From Bacteriovoracaceae bacterium (lineage in GTDB: Bacteria; Bdellovibrionota; UBA1018), in assembly GCA_023250755.1 (NCBI GenBank), contig JAHFAC010000032.1:1-11207 (forward strand): DNA of 11,207 nt, given 5' to 3'. A program made the position numbers and the translations under genes. The notes beneath the pieces are model-generated. The model searched no databases, was not told the origin of the DNA, and saw nothing but the letters and a program-made list of their open reading frames with translations. Numbering within the stretch: position 1 is the stretch's first letter; every line of letters begins with the position of its first letter. This document shows, piece after piece, positions 1-5,709 of this stretch.

Positions 1-1
1 C

Positions 2-580
2 AGTGATAGTTTTAAGCTCGATGACGTTGATCTCGTGCCAAGCTCCAAGGATGTCAATTATTGGCGCTTCAAGGTTCCTTTTAATGTCACCGAGTTCACC
101 AGGAGTAAGACTCTCCAGTGGAGGCACGAAGATTGGAAGGATGGCGGCACGTCTCTGATGATCACGTCGCCCAAGGAGATAAAATTCGATTTCTGGGACA
201 CCGAAAACTTCGGTTATCGCCGGATCTGCTGGACCAAGGCTGTTGAAGACTTCGAGGGCAATCCATTTAGCTGCCCTATCTTTTTTAGCGACTGCAAGAA
301 TGACTATCGTTTTGAATGGACGGCGACGCTCAAGATCTTTAGCTCTGTTCGGGATGATCGGCAGCTGATCACAGAAAAAAAACTCGGTGGTAGGGATGGT
401 GTGCTCGAATCTCATTCCGACTGTAAGGATTTGTCTATGGGCTTGGATGGGCCGATTCCCGGAAGTCAAGGGCAAGTCTGCTGGGAAGGAAAGTGGCGCT
501 ATACTGGCAATGGTTTTAGTGTGGACGGCGCTAATTCTAAGACAATTGTTTCATGCTCGCCGTTCCTTGAGCTACATTGA
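2..580 (+). CDS. Unrecognised cysteine-containing protein, 5' end outside window
   Basis: The reading frame is open from the first full codon of the window to a TGA at 578-580, so the true start almost certainly lies upstream; the GTG at 35 has no convincing ribosome binding site. The visible 192 residues match no family I can name. They contain six cysteines (for example in ICWTK, SCPIF, SDCKN, QVCWEG, VSCSP), many aromatic residues and alternating polar/hydrophobic stretches. This suggests a beta-rich domain stabilised by disulfides outside the cytoplasm, but the signal peptide region is not visible, so this is inference only. A perfect hairpin begins 13 bases after the stop. No neighbouring gene indicates a function. 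Confidence 0.6.
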   Translation, partial: SDSFKLDDVDLVPSSKDVNYWRFKVPFNVTEFTRSKTLQWRHEDWKDGGTSLMITSPKEIKFDFWDTENFGYRRICWTKAVEDFEGNPFSCPIFFSDCKNDYRFEWTATLKIFSSVRDDRQLITEKKLGGRDGVLESHSDCKDLSMGLDGPIPGSQGQVCWEGKWRYTGNGFSVDGANSKTIVSCSPFLELH

Positions 581-592
581 TATGTTGATTTC

Positions 593-616
593 GATCTAAA
601 CCCCTTCGTTTAGATC
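593..616 (+). terminator. Perfect hairpin after the first gene, possible weak terminator
   Basis: GATCTAAAC (593-601) and GTTTAGATC (608-616) form a perfect 9-bp stem with a 6-base loop, 13 bases after the stop of the preceding gene. The position suits a transcript 3' end. However, the stem is AT-rich and no T run follows on either strand, so it is not a classical intrinsic terminator. It could instead protect an mRNA 3' end or be a protein-binding dyad. Confidence 0.35.
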
Positions 617-644
617 CACATAGCGATTGATTCCGCAGCGCTAA

Positions 645-773
645 AGTGTGCCAACGAAGTTCACTACGAGCGATCAAGCGATGAGCTTGGAAGAACAAGC
701 GCACTATTATAGTTCATGGATTTTTGGAGCGGTTCATATCCTCACAACCGATTATCCTTCGCCATTTCATTAA
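645..773 (+). pseudogene. Apparent remnant of a TIGR02147-family regulator
   Basis: The frame running from just after a TAA at 642-644 to a TAA at 771-773 encodes about 42 residues. They include MSLEEQAHYYSSW (from 681) followed by IFGAVHIL. This resembles the start of the DUF4423 half of TIGR02147 proteins. The intact regulator downstream has the matching LSTDEFRMIADW followed by YYLAILAL; the tryptophan, the alanine four residues after it and the final leucine line up. The fragment has no HTH part, no clear ribosome binding site and stops abruptly, so it is best read as the residue of a decayed or deleted paralogue. The match is short and made by eye, so chance is not excluded. Confidence 0.4.
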
Positions 774-822
774 AGCTTCTCCAACTGCAAAGTTTCGATC
801 AAAAGTGGACTACCCGGTTTGA

Positions 823-854
823 TGGACACTGGCCTTATGTGTTCCAACTATATT
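823..854 (+). promoter_or_regulatory. Candidate promoter of the regulator/secreted-protein operon
   Basis: TGGACA (823-828, five of six to TTGACA) and TATATT (849-854, five of six to TATAAT) could serve as -35 and -10 boxes. The 20-base spacer is longer than the usual 16-18. The -10 box lies at the centre of the inverted repeat at 839-864, so a protein bound there would block it. Transcription would begin near 861, ahead of every possible start codon of the regulator. Confidence 0.35.
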
Positions 855-864
855 GTAGGAACAC
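839..864. promoter_or_regulatory. Inverted repeat, candidate operator
   Basis: GTGTTCC (839-845) is repeated in inverted form as GGAACAC (858-864). Symmetric matches continue into the centre, so 22 of the 26 positions obey the dyad. It lies just upstream of an HTH regulator gene and covers the candidate -10 box, as expected for an autoregulatory operator. A T-rich stretch follows, so a weak intrinsic terminator for leftward-derived transcripts is the main alternative. Confidence 0.45.
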
Positions 865-915
865 TTTGTTTTCTATTTATTGACTCGAGAAATTGACGCT
901 GATACTCCTCCGCCC

Positions 916-1764
916 ATGACTTTGGGTGCTATCAATTCCACGGAAGATGCAAGAAATATGATTGTAAAATTGCTGCACAATCATTTCTCAACTCTTCAGA
1001 TCAAAAGGCCAGGATATTCCCTAAGGGCTTTTGCGCGCTCACTTGGGGTGAGTCCATCCTCTATTTCAGAAATATTAAACGGCAAACGGAATGTGACTCG
1101 CGCGCTTGGTACGCAAGTGATTCAAATTCTTGGGATTGAGCCTACGATTGCCAATCATTTGATTCAAGCCCTGCCATGCCGGACCAAAAAGCGTGGTGGG
1201 ACCCTGTCCCAGGGCACATGGGGTCCACCCGAGAACTCAGGTGCAAATACCACAAAGGCACTCGCCTACATTCAACTATCGACAGATGAATTTAGGATGA
1301 TTGCCGATTGGTATTATCTGGCAATCCTCGCATTGGCTGAGACTGCTTCTTTCAAGTCCAATACAAAGTGGATCGCAAAGCGGCTGGGTATTCGTACTAG
1401 TGATGCATCTTCTGCGGTGGGAGCACTGGTCCGGCTAGGGTTGCTGCAAAAAGGTGAAAAGGGCCATCTTCTCACAACAGGCAAAAAGTTTACGACCACA
1501 AACGATATATCAGATATGTCACTCAGAAAAAATCATGTCCAGGGCTTGGAATTAGCGAGAGAAGCTATTGAGGCTGTACCAGTCAATCTTCGTGAATTCG
1601 GCGCCTCCGTTATTGCAGTAAATTCGAAGAATTTGCCAGCAGCAAAAAACCTGATTCGAGAGATGCGGCGCAAAGTCGCTGGTGTTTTGGAAACCGGAGA
1701 GAAAACGGAAGTCTATCGGTTATCAGTTCAACTCATCCCACTCACAAAAGGAAAAAAATCATGA
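916..1764 (+). CDS. TIGR02147 / DUF4423 family HTH transcriptional regulator
   Basis: This is a probable DNA-binding regulator of the TIGR02147 family, which is expanded in Bdellovibrio and Fibrobacter and mostly uncharacterised. From the ATG at 916 the protein is 282 residues. The N-terminal third carries an HTH of the family type (YSLRAFARSLGVSPSSIS then EILNGKR, about residues 34-58). The second half (about 120-275) carries the DUF4423 signature, with a DEFRMIADWYYLAI segment and a winged-helix-like stretch around WIAKRLGI and ALVRLGLL. Possible starts are TTG 880, ATG 916 and ATG 958. None has a strong ribosome binding site. I prefer 916 because it keeps the EDAR segment that seems to match the conserved D-x-R element before the HTH. 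The stop overlaps the next ATG (ATGA), implying translational coupling. The linker region (1195-1229) is GC-rich and can fold. Confidence 0.9.
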   Translation: MTLGAINSTEDARNMIVKLLHNHFSTLQIKRPGYSLRAFARSLGVSPSSISEILNGKRNVTRALGTQVIQILGIEPTIANHLIQALPCRTKKRGGTLSQGTWGPPENSGANTTKALAYIQLSTDEFRMIADWYYLAILALAETASFKSNTKWIAKRLGIRTSDASSAVGALVRLGLLQKGEKGHLLTTGKKFTTTNDISDMSLRKNHVQGLELAREAIEAVPVNLREFGASVIAVNSKNLPAAKNLIREMRRKVAGVLETGEKTEVYRLSVQLIPLTKGKKS

Positions 1765-3074
1765 AGTATTATCATTGGTTGAAGCTAGCCGTTTTAGCAA
1801 CAATACTTTGTGCAACCACCTTTGGTTCCGAGCATGAGATCGGGAATGGAGGTGGCGCATGGGTGTGCCGCGAAGGTAACCGTGATATCCGCTGGGCTAT
1901 GCCAGTGGATTTATTTGAGGCACAAAATGAGTACGGACTGACGATCGCCACATATCCTGGGTCGTACACTGATATCGTGGACCAAGTTCAGCAAAAACTA
2001 GCAGTGGCCAACAAAAAACTTTCTGATGTCATGTCAAAATATCTAAAAAAGATAGATTATCTAAAAAACAATCCACCTCAGGTGACCTACACTACGGATG
2101 ATTTACAAGTGATTGATGACGTGCTTTATCGCATAAAGCCAAACAGCAAACGTTGCGAAGGCGGCGTCATCACTTATGAACAGGTAGTAAATTACAAACA
2201 GGATGACAGGATTCTTGTTCAACGTGATCTATTTTTGAACAAGAATCCATCCTCTCCACCAAATGTTTCCGAAATTTACCGTGCCGCTCTCGTTTTTCAT
2301 GAAGCCCTCTATGCTTATCGCAGAGACGTAGCTAGAGACAGAAACTCAGTGATGACACGACAAATGATAGGCCTAATCTTCTCCGGTATTTCTACCGAAG
2401 AACTGCGGAATGAGCTCAAAAAGCTTGCCCCAAACAGTAATGAACCTAGCGACTCCAAACCACCAAGCAGCGATCCTGCTGAAGCAATTGCAGAATTTTC
2501 AAAAACATTCATACTAAATCCAGTAGCAAGCCTGATACTGGAGCAATTCAATGTCGCCAATGCTCCCATCTTTTCAATAGCTACTGGGGGAGGAATAAAA
2601 CTTACCGACGCAGTGACACTAAACAAACGCTATGATTGCAGACAGTTCCCTCTTATAAGTAGAACTAGTGAAATTTTTAAACCAGAAGACATAGGGTATG
2701 AATTTGCTCCATTAGACGACACTGAGCTTGAAAACAAAGCCTATGAAAATTCACACTTAGTTAAAAAATATGTACCACATTTCCTGCCACAAAAGCCCGA
2801 GAGTAATATTGAACTTGTGGGTTCATCCATTGAGAATACGTACTTTGAGGTTATCAGAGTTAATAAATATGGCGATTTAATTATCATAAGATTTTCGGAT
2901 CAATTTTCCTGGGTAAGAATATCCTTAAGTTTTATGAATGGTAATTTGGACATACTTACAGCGGTTTTGCAGCCTTACCTTCAAGCCTTTGCCAGCCCAT
3001 TTTCGTTTGAAATTGGTAAGGATTGGAAAATTGATGGTCGTATTGTTGGTTATACGATTTGCCCTAAAAGCTAG
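1761..3074 (+). CDS. Secreted GNGGG-motif protein with HEALY motif
   Basis: A predicted exported protein of 437 residues. Residues 1-22 form a signal peptide (MKYYHWLKLA then hydrophobic VLATILCATTFG). The mature part opens with GNGGG (28-32) and WVCRE (35-39), then VDLFEA (49-54), which I associate with a family of secreted Bdellovibrio proteins of unknown function. A helical stretch follows (about 72-102), then RCEGG (131-135) and a conserved-looking LVFHEALYAYRRD (about 177-189). The HEALY resembles the first half of a zincin HExxH site, but the second histidine is Tyr184, so peptidase activity is not supported. A Ser/Pro-rich linker (about 223-240) precedes a beta-rich C-terminal half with two further cysteines. 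AAGGAA lies seven bases before the ATG, which overlaps the regulator's stop. The co-transcription suggests the regulator and this protein work in one pathway. The function is unknown. Confidence 0.85.
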   Translation: MKYYHWLKLAVLATILCATTFGSEHEIGNGGGAWVCREGNRDIRWAMPVDLFEAQNEYGLTIATYPGSYTDIVDQVQQKLAVANKKLSDVMSKYLKKIDYLKNNPPQVTYTTDDLQVIDDVLYRIKPNSKRCEGGVITYEQVVNYKQDDRILVQRDLFLNKNPSSPPNVSEIYRAALVFHEALYAYRRDVARDRNSVMTRQMIGLIFSGISTEELRNELKKLAPNSNEPSDSKPPSSDPAEAIAEFSKTFILNPVASLILEQFNVANAPIFSIATGGGIKLTDAVTLNKRYDCRQFPLISRTSEIFKPEDIGYEFAPLDDTELENKAYENSHLVKKYVPHFLPQKPESNIELVGSSIENTYFEVIRVNKYGDLIIIRFSDQFSWVRISLSFMNGNLDILTAVLQPYLQAFASPFSFEIGKDWKIDGRIVGYTICPKS

Positions 3075-3420
3075 GGCAGTCAGCGATTTTTTCAAAAAAT
3101 TCTATGCATTTACGGGAAATTAATCGCGGATTTTTTTGAAAATAGGAAAAACAAAGCGCCTTTTTTAGCCAGGCATATTGGCCAAGCAGATGTTGCTTTT
3201 ATAAGAATTGAAGCCATTGAATGGTTTATGCATAAACTGGAAGTGTATAATAATTGGATTCAGCCCCACCGGGGGGCAGACAAGCTATAGTTTTTGCTAG
3301 GCTTCAATCGAAACAAGTGCCGATAGTTCGATAAAAAATCATAAACGTACATTGAGTTTTTATGCTGAAAATCTTACCAAGAAACCATGGGACTGGGTTC
3401 AGAAGACTTTTTGATCAGTC
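3075..3420. other. AT-rich intergenic region with in-frame open stretch and small hairpins
   Basis: This spacer separates two convergent secreted-protein genes. A 6-bp stem GCCCTA/TAGGGC (3061-3066 and 3072-3077) spans the stop codon of the upstream gene, and a T6 run follows about nine bases later. This is a possible but poor terminator. The same frame continues without a stop from 3075 to a TAG at 3288-3290 (71 codons), and its end reads like protein (see findings). A GC-rich stem GCCCC/GGGGC sits at 3263-3277. AGACT/AGTCT (3404-3408 and 3417-3421) could fold at the end of the minus-strand gene but lacks a U tract. No intact gene is visible. Confidence 0.5.
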
Positions 3421-4050
3421 TCATTTTTCACATTTTTTAATATCCGTTGCAAATAACTCTGTCCCATCCCCTTGTGGGCCTAGGTCTGACATCACTAGAA
3501 CCACATCTGAGTTCGTTTTATAAGTAAGCCATTGTTTGACTGCACCAGGGGCAGATCCAAATTTATATGTTTCCTTCAAGGCTTTCTCTGATTTAAATAC
3601 ATCAGAGTAAATCTTCTGTTTTTTTCCATAACGAATTGCTAATGGGCCTTCATCTTCTAGTAAAAAATTACCTACTAAGCCCTTTAATATATTGGGAATC
3701 TCAGAGGCTTCTCCTCGATAGCAAGTCGAATTAAAATGATGAATATAACCATCTTGAATATTAAAATCCATTTCCTTTGAAAGAGCCTTATTTGCTGCCC
3801 CAATACGTTTGTCAAGGAGATCCCAATAAGGTTTAGGATTTTTGCCCACTCTTATTTTTTCGGGTAAACCGTCTAGCCCAAGAGACTTAAGTGTCTTGTT
3901 GAGTTCCTGAACATCCACTTTTTTATAAGTATTATTTTCCTTATCATAATATTCACCCTCAAGTGCATACTCAAGTGTTGTACTTACGGTAGAATGAGCT
4001 ACTCGAACCACCACTACTAAAAAAAGTACTAGATTTAAAAATTTTTTCAT
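3421..4050 (-). CDS. Small secreted protein of unknown function
   Basis: A 209-residue protein with a clear signal peptide: MKKFLNLVLF followed by a hydrophobic LVVVVRVAHS, with cleavage likely near residue 20. I do not recognise the mature part. It is lysine-rich and mostly polar, with a central segment around YIHHFNSTC and two cysteines (Cys110 and Cys207) that could form one disulfide bridge. The ATG at 4050 is preceded by GGAG at a good distance. The gene is AT-rich compared with the minus-strand genes to the right. It faces the GNGGG gene and is divergent from the transposase; the insertion sequence ends 111 bases upstream of its start codon, so its original promoter region may have been altered. 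No function can be assigned. Confidence 0.75.
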   Translation of the reverse strand: MKKFLNLVLFLVVVVRVAHSTVSTTLEYALEGEYYDKENNTYKKVDVQELNKTLKSLGLDGLPEKIRVGKNPKPYWDLLDKRIGAANKALSKEMDFNIQDGYIHHFNSTCYRGEASEIPNILKGLVGNFLLEDEGPLAIRYGKKQKIYSDVFKSEKALKETYKFGSAPGAVKQWLTYKTNSDVVLVMSDLGPQGDGTELFATDIKKCEK

Positions 4051-4161
4051 GAATTCTCCAGATCTTTTTAGAAAAGAGAACGCCTCTTCTCACGCTTTAC
4101 TTGGTTGCCACAAAATAATGCTTGGCGTCAACCGTAAACTTTTAGTTGGCTTTGCAAAATT

Positions 4162-4189
4162 GGGCTCTCCATCAAAACGAGGGGCATGA
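4162..4189 (+). repeat. Left terminal inverted repeat of the ISL3 element
   Basis: It begins GGGCTCTCC and contains the core CGAGGGGCATGA, matching the inverted right end at 23 of 28 positions. The outermost base was set by where similarity between the two ends stops. Confidence 0.85.
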
Positions 4190-4243
4190 ACGGTTTTGTT
4201 AGAATTTTGTTGCAACACAGAATTTTAACGAAAGGAACCGCCC

Positions 4244-5452
4244 ATGCCCGAAAGGCAATTTATCACCGGAGTACCCGGGGTCCTAGTTCAGGATATAGTT
4301 CGAGGAAATTCATTAGAAATTCGAGGGATAGCTGAGATTCAGTCAGACACTGCGTGCCCCGATTGTGGTAGCCAGAGATTCAGAGTTAAGTCCACCCAAG
4401 AGAGGACGTTTAAACACGGGCTATGGGGTCAACGGCTGGTCCTTTTGAAAATCAAGATCCCGAAACTCTTTTGCAAACAGTGCGGACGTTACTTCGTGTA
4501 TCGGGTCCCTGGGATTTTACCCAAGAAACGCTCGACTGAGCAATTTCGACAAGAAGTCTTTCACCTGCATCAGGGAGGGCTGACGCAGAACCGGCTATCT
4601 CAATCCCACGCCATCAGTGGCTCTACGGTGGAGCGCTGGTATCATGACTTTGTTGCTTACCGTGTAAAAGAGCTCGAAGGCCGTCAATGCCCTCTCGTCA
4701 TGGGAATTGATGAACATTTTTTTAGCCGCAAAGACGGGTATGCGACGACGCTTGTGGATCTCAAAAACCACAAAGTCTTTGATGTGGTCTTGGGACGCTC
4801 AGAAGAGAGTTTAAAAGCTTATTTAAAGCGTTTAAAGGGGAGAGATCGAGTGCAGGTTGTCGTGATGGATATGTCTGAGACCTATCGGAATATTATTCGT
4901 AAATATTTTCCCAATGCCATGATCGTGGCCGATCGATTTCACGGGGTGAGGCTTCTTAATCACCACTTTTTGAAGGTCTGGGGAACCCTGGATCCAGACG
5001 GTAGAAAAAACCGTGGACTTCTCAGTCTCCTGCGGCGACACGAATGCAATCTCAAGCCCGAACAGGTGCCAAAACTTCAAAACTATTTTGATCACGTCGC
5101 AGGCTTAGAGCCACTTTACCGATTTAAGCAGGACCTCATGCAGCTTCTATTGAAAAAGAAACAAAAGCGCGTCGAGGCCAAGAATTTAATTCCGCAGCTC
5201 CTGTGGCATCTCAATGAGCTCCTGGAGAGTCCCTGGGAGCCTCTCAAAACTTTGGGTCAGACCCTTAAGTCGTGGCTTGAGCCAATCGTACGCATGGGGC
5301 GGTTTTCAAAGAACAACGGCATTACAGAAGGGTTTCACACAAAGATGGAAATGATCTCAAGACGAGCCTATGGATTTAAGAATTTTAAGAACTACAGATT
5401 AAGGGTGATTGCGCTTTGTGGGTGGGATGGAGTATTTGCAATCAGAAATTGA
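4244..5452 (+). CDS. ISL3-family transposase
   Basis: A 402-residue DDE transposase, the usual length for ISL3. It moves the surrounding element by binding its inverted repeats. The N-terminus has a zinc-ribbon with CPDC (Cys38, Cys41) and CKQC (Cys77, Cys80), as in the ISL3 zinc-finger domain. A helix-turn-helix-like stretch follows (about 112-136, GGLTQNRLSQ onward). The catalytic core shows MGIDEH (Asp156), VVMDMS (Asp209) and NGITEGFHTKMEMISR (Glu362), the expected DDE residues, and ADRFH (230) matches the family. The ATG has AAAGGAA eight bases upstream. The frame is intact, so the enzyme may be active. Its codon and base use look more balanced than those of the AT-rich genes on its left. 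Confidence 0.95.
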   Translation: MPERQFITGVPGVLVQDIVRGNSLEIRGIAEIQSDTACPDCGSQRFRVKSTQERTFKHGLWGQRLVLLKIKIPKLFCKQCGRYFVYRVPGILPKKRSTEQFRQEVFHLHQGGLTQNRLSQSHAISGSTVERWYHDFVAYRVKELEGRQCPLVMGIDEHFFSRKDGYATTLVDLKNHKVFDVVLGRSEESLKAYLKRLKGRDRVQVVVMDMSETYRNIIRKYFPNAMIVADRFHGVRLLNHHFLKVWGTLDPDGRKNRGLLSLLRRHECNLKPEQVPKLQNYFDHVAGLEPLYRFKQDLMQLLLKKKQKRVEAKNLIPQLLWHLNELLESPWEPLKTLGQTLKSWLEPIVRMGRFSKNNGITEGFHTKMEMISRRAYGFKNFKNYRLRVIALCGWDGVFAIRN

Positions 5453-5467
5453 TTCTATGCAAAATTG

Positions 5468-5495
5468 TCATGCCCCTCGATATGGGGAAGAGCCC
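5468..5495 (-). repeat. Right terminal inverted repeat of the ISL3 element
   Basis: Read on the minus strand from 5495 it begins GGGCTCTTCC and contains the same CGAGGGGCATGA core as the left end. It starts within 20 bases of the transposase stop codon. Confidence 0.85.
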
Positions 5496-5510
5496 TCCTC
5501 TTATCATATT

Positions 5511-5526
5511 TGGGTTCATGGGTTCA
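5511..5526. repeat. Perfect tandem duplication of an 8-mer
   Basis: TGGGTTCA occurs twice in direct succession (5511-5518 and 5519-5526), between the insertion sequence and tRNA-Pro. The 8-base unit equals the ISL3 target-duplication length, so it could be the scar of an excised element. A short slippage duplication is equally possible. Confidence 0.4.
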
Positions 5527-5570
5527 GCCGATTGATATAAGTGTCCGGCCTGTTCATCTATTGTCCAGCT

Positions 5571-5648
5571 TGGTCGGGGTGAGGTGATTCGAACACCCGA
5601 CCTCTTCGTCCCGAACGAAGCGCGCTAACCAGGCTGCGCTACACCCCG
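5571..5648 (-). tRNA. tRNA-Pro, anticodon CGG
   Basis: The minus strand gives a complete 78-base cloverleaf. The acceptor stem CGGGGTG pairs with CACCCCG, followed by discriminator A and an encoded CCA. The D arm has GCGC/GCGC. The anticodon stem CTTCG/CGAAG carries the loop TTCGGGA, giving anticodon CGG, which reads CCG proline codons. The T arm contains GTTCGAATC. The body closely resembles known bacterial tRNA-Pro. Its 3' end faces the accessory DNA and lies 75 bases from the insertion sequence. Confidence 0.97.
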
Positions 5649-5662
5649 ACAGATATCTTTTG

Positions 5663-5691
5663 GTAATAGGTCAGTGCGAGGCTGAAGTCAA
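5663..5691 (-). promoter_or_regulatory. Promoter of tRNA-Pro
   Basis: On the minus strand TTGACT (5691-5686) and TATTAC (5668-5663) are separated by exactly 17 bases, and the -10 box ends 14 bases before the mature tRNA 5' end. This fits a sigma-70-type promoter in the short gap after the ubiB-like gene. Confidence 0.65.
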
Positions 5692-5709
5692 TTCTATCGA
5701 AACTGAATT

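Larger units (their letters stand above)
581..915. other. Intergenic region with hairpin, gene remnant and promoter dyad
   Basis: This stretch of about 335 bases lies between the first gene and the TIGR02147 regulator. It holds the hairpin at 593-616, a short coding remnant resembling the regulator's own family (about 645-773), a candidate promoter (823-854) and a strong inverted repeat (839-864). I see no intact gene, tRNA or IS end in it. Confidence 0.6.
4162..5495 (+). mobile_element. ISL3-family insertion sequence, apparently complete
   Basis: The element is about 1334 bases and carries one intact transposase gene. Its ends are imperfect inverted repeats beginning GGGCTCT on both sides, with a shared 12-base core CGAGGGGCATGA; 23 of the first 28 positions match, and similarity continues to about position 44. 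ISL3 elements normally make an 8-bp target duplication. The flanking 8-mers here are GCAAAATT on the left and TCCTCTTA on the right, which do not match. The insertion may therefore be old or rearranged, or two copies may have recombined. Confidence 0.9.

Noticed and set aside
716..883. A 55-codon plus-strand frame from an ATG, ending just past the dyad.
   Set aside because: No ribosome binding site, no recognisable family, and it overlaps the remnant, promoter and dyad in another frame; likely chance.
4154..4162. GCAAAATTG just outside the left IS end also occurs inside the right end at 5459-5467.
   Set aside because: The second copy is within the right terminal region, not outside it, so it cannot be a target duplication; AT-rich 9-mers recur by chance.
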